From Budvicia diplopodorum (lineage in GTDB: Bacteria > Pseudomonadota > Gammaproteobacteria > Enterobacterales > Enterobacteriaceae), in contig NZ_WOYF01000018.1 of NCBI RefSeq assembly GCF_009800925.1, positions 1 through 64,000 on the forward strand: a stretch of 64,000 bases of DNA, in the 5' to 3' direction. The stretch's first letter is position 1. The number at the start of each line of letters is the position of its first letter. A program made the translations under genes and the position numbers. The notes under the pieces are model-generated. The model was not told the DNA's origin. It saw only the letters and a program-made list of their open reading frames with translations, and ran no database searches. This document shows positions 63,506-64,000 of this stretch, one piece after another.

Positions 63506-64000
63506 TTAGAAGCTATAGTTGTATTTCATAAGCATACCTTTATCCGTGATTCCATCTTCTTTCCAGTTATAGGCATCGATTGCTAGTTTGCTGGCGCCCT
63601 GACTATAGCTTAATCCGACTTTAGCCATGCTGTTGATGTCACCACCTTTTTCATTGCTGGCTACGGCGAAGCGATCTTCTCCGGCACCTTGCAATGAAGC
63701 TGTTTGAGTCGATTGTTTATAACTAAGGTTAGGACCACCTTCTAGTAATGCGTTCATCATCCAACCGTTGTCGCCAACATAGGTAAGATTTAAGCCGACT
63801 ACAGCATCCACTGCGGTTTCTTTACGGGTATCCATTTGTAGATTAAAGTCACCCGCGCCGCGCTCACTGTAGCCAGCATCATTGGTCTGTCGCAGTTTAA
63901 AACCAGCAGTTGGCGTTAGGTTTATTCCGTTTTCAAGTGTAAAACCTTTACTAAACTGGCTGCGCCACTCCAGATATTGTTGCTGGTTATCTGATTCTGC
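63506..64000 (-). CDS. Autotransporter beta-barrel, C-terminal fragment (runs off the window)
   Basis: The frame is open from the window end down to the stop at 63506, giving the last ~164 residues of a larger protein. They show the alternating strands of an outer-membrane barrel (YLEWRSQFSKGFTLENGINLTPTAGFKLRQ, then VGLNLTYVGDNGWMMNALLEGGPNLSYKQ) and end MLMKYNYSF, with the terminal aromatic residue read by the Bam complex. The start lies outside. It differs in sequence from the autotransporter at 17198, so it is not a duplicate. Confidence 0.8.
   Translation of the reverse strand, partial: AESDNQQQYLEWRSQFSKGFTLENGINLTPTAGFKLRQTNDAGYSERGAGDFNLQMDTRKETAVDAVVGLNLTYVGDNGWMMNALLEGGPNLSYKQSTQTASLQGAGEDRFAVASNEKGGDINSMAKVGLSYSQGASKLAIDAYNWKEDGITDKGMLMKYNYSF

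Overview
The window is a chromosomal segment of a gamma-proteobacterium of the order Enterobacterales. Most genes match Escherichia coli proteins in length and motifs (glgBXCAP, his operon, artPIQM, sbcB, yeeZ, folE, yeiB, sanA, yohJK, dusC, pbpG, yohC, yaiL, maeA, ade, yqhD, nikR), but their order is rearranged relative to E. coli. Two autotransporters, a CdiA-type gene end and a glg operon carrying malQ point to a genus away from Escherichia. A Budviciaceae-like organism is my guess, at low confidence, since no 16S or marker comparison was possible.

Layout. 1-3.5 kb: 3' end of a CdiA/filamentous-haemagglutinin gene with its variable C-terminal toxin region, a small membrane immunity candidate, a membrane protein of unknown function, and a short module resembling the leader of a P4-like satellite prophage. 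3.5-16.1 kb, minus strand: glgB-glgX-glgC-glgA-glgP-malQ plus a GyrI-like gene, a complete glycogen synthesis and breakdown cluster. 16.1-17.2 kb: AT-rich spacer. 17.2-20.5 kb: a complete autotransporter adhesin. 20.6-24.8 kb: yohC, yedI, pbpG and small membrane or hypothetical genes. 25.4-27.0 kb: an AT-rich two-gene locus that I read as a Kiwa anti-phage system (kwaA-kwaB). 27.1-38.5 kb: an unknown small gene, yaiL, dusC, an exported protein, moeB-moeA, folE-yeiB, sanA, maeA, yohK-yohJ. 38.9-42.1 kb: a PuuP/PlaP-like polyamine importer preceded by an overlapping short ORF, then sbcB. 42.4-51.1 kb: fucO-like dehydrogenase and the full histidine operon hisLGDCBHAFI with its attenuator. 51.5-55.7 kb: yeeZ and the arginine ABC transporter artPIQM. 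55.9-64 kb: PAP2-type phosphatase, nikR with a His-rich tail, yqhD, ade with a PurR-like site, a VanW-family protein, an AllS-like LysR regulator, and the 3' end of a second autotransporter that runs off the window.

How the genes work together. The glg-malQ block makes ADP-glucose, polymerises and branches glycogen, then debranches and phosphorolyses it; MalQ would recycle the short maltodextrins left by GlgX and GlgP. The his operon is a standard attenuated biosynthetic unit. artPIQM imports arginine and the PuuP-like permease probably imports putrescine. The variable parts are the CDI end, the Kiwa pair, the autotransporters and a set of intergenic repeats: about 90 bp in three copies, plus GTCATCCCGG palindromes and a run of five hairpins. 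These carry most of the unexplained signal. No tRNA, rRNA, CRISPR array or complete insertion sequence was seen.
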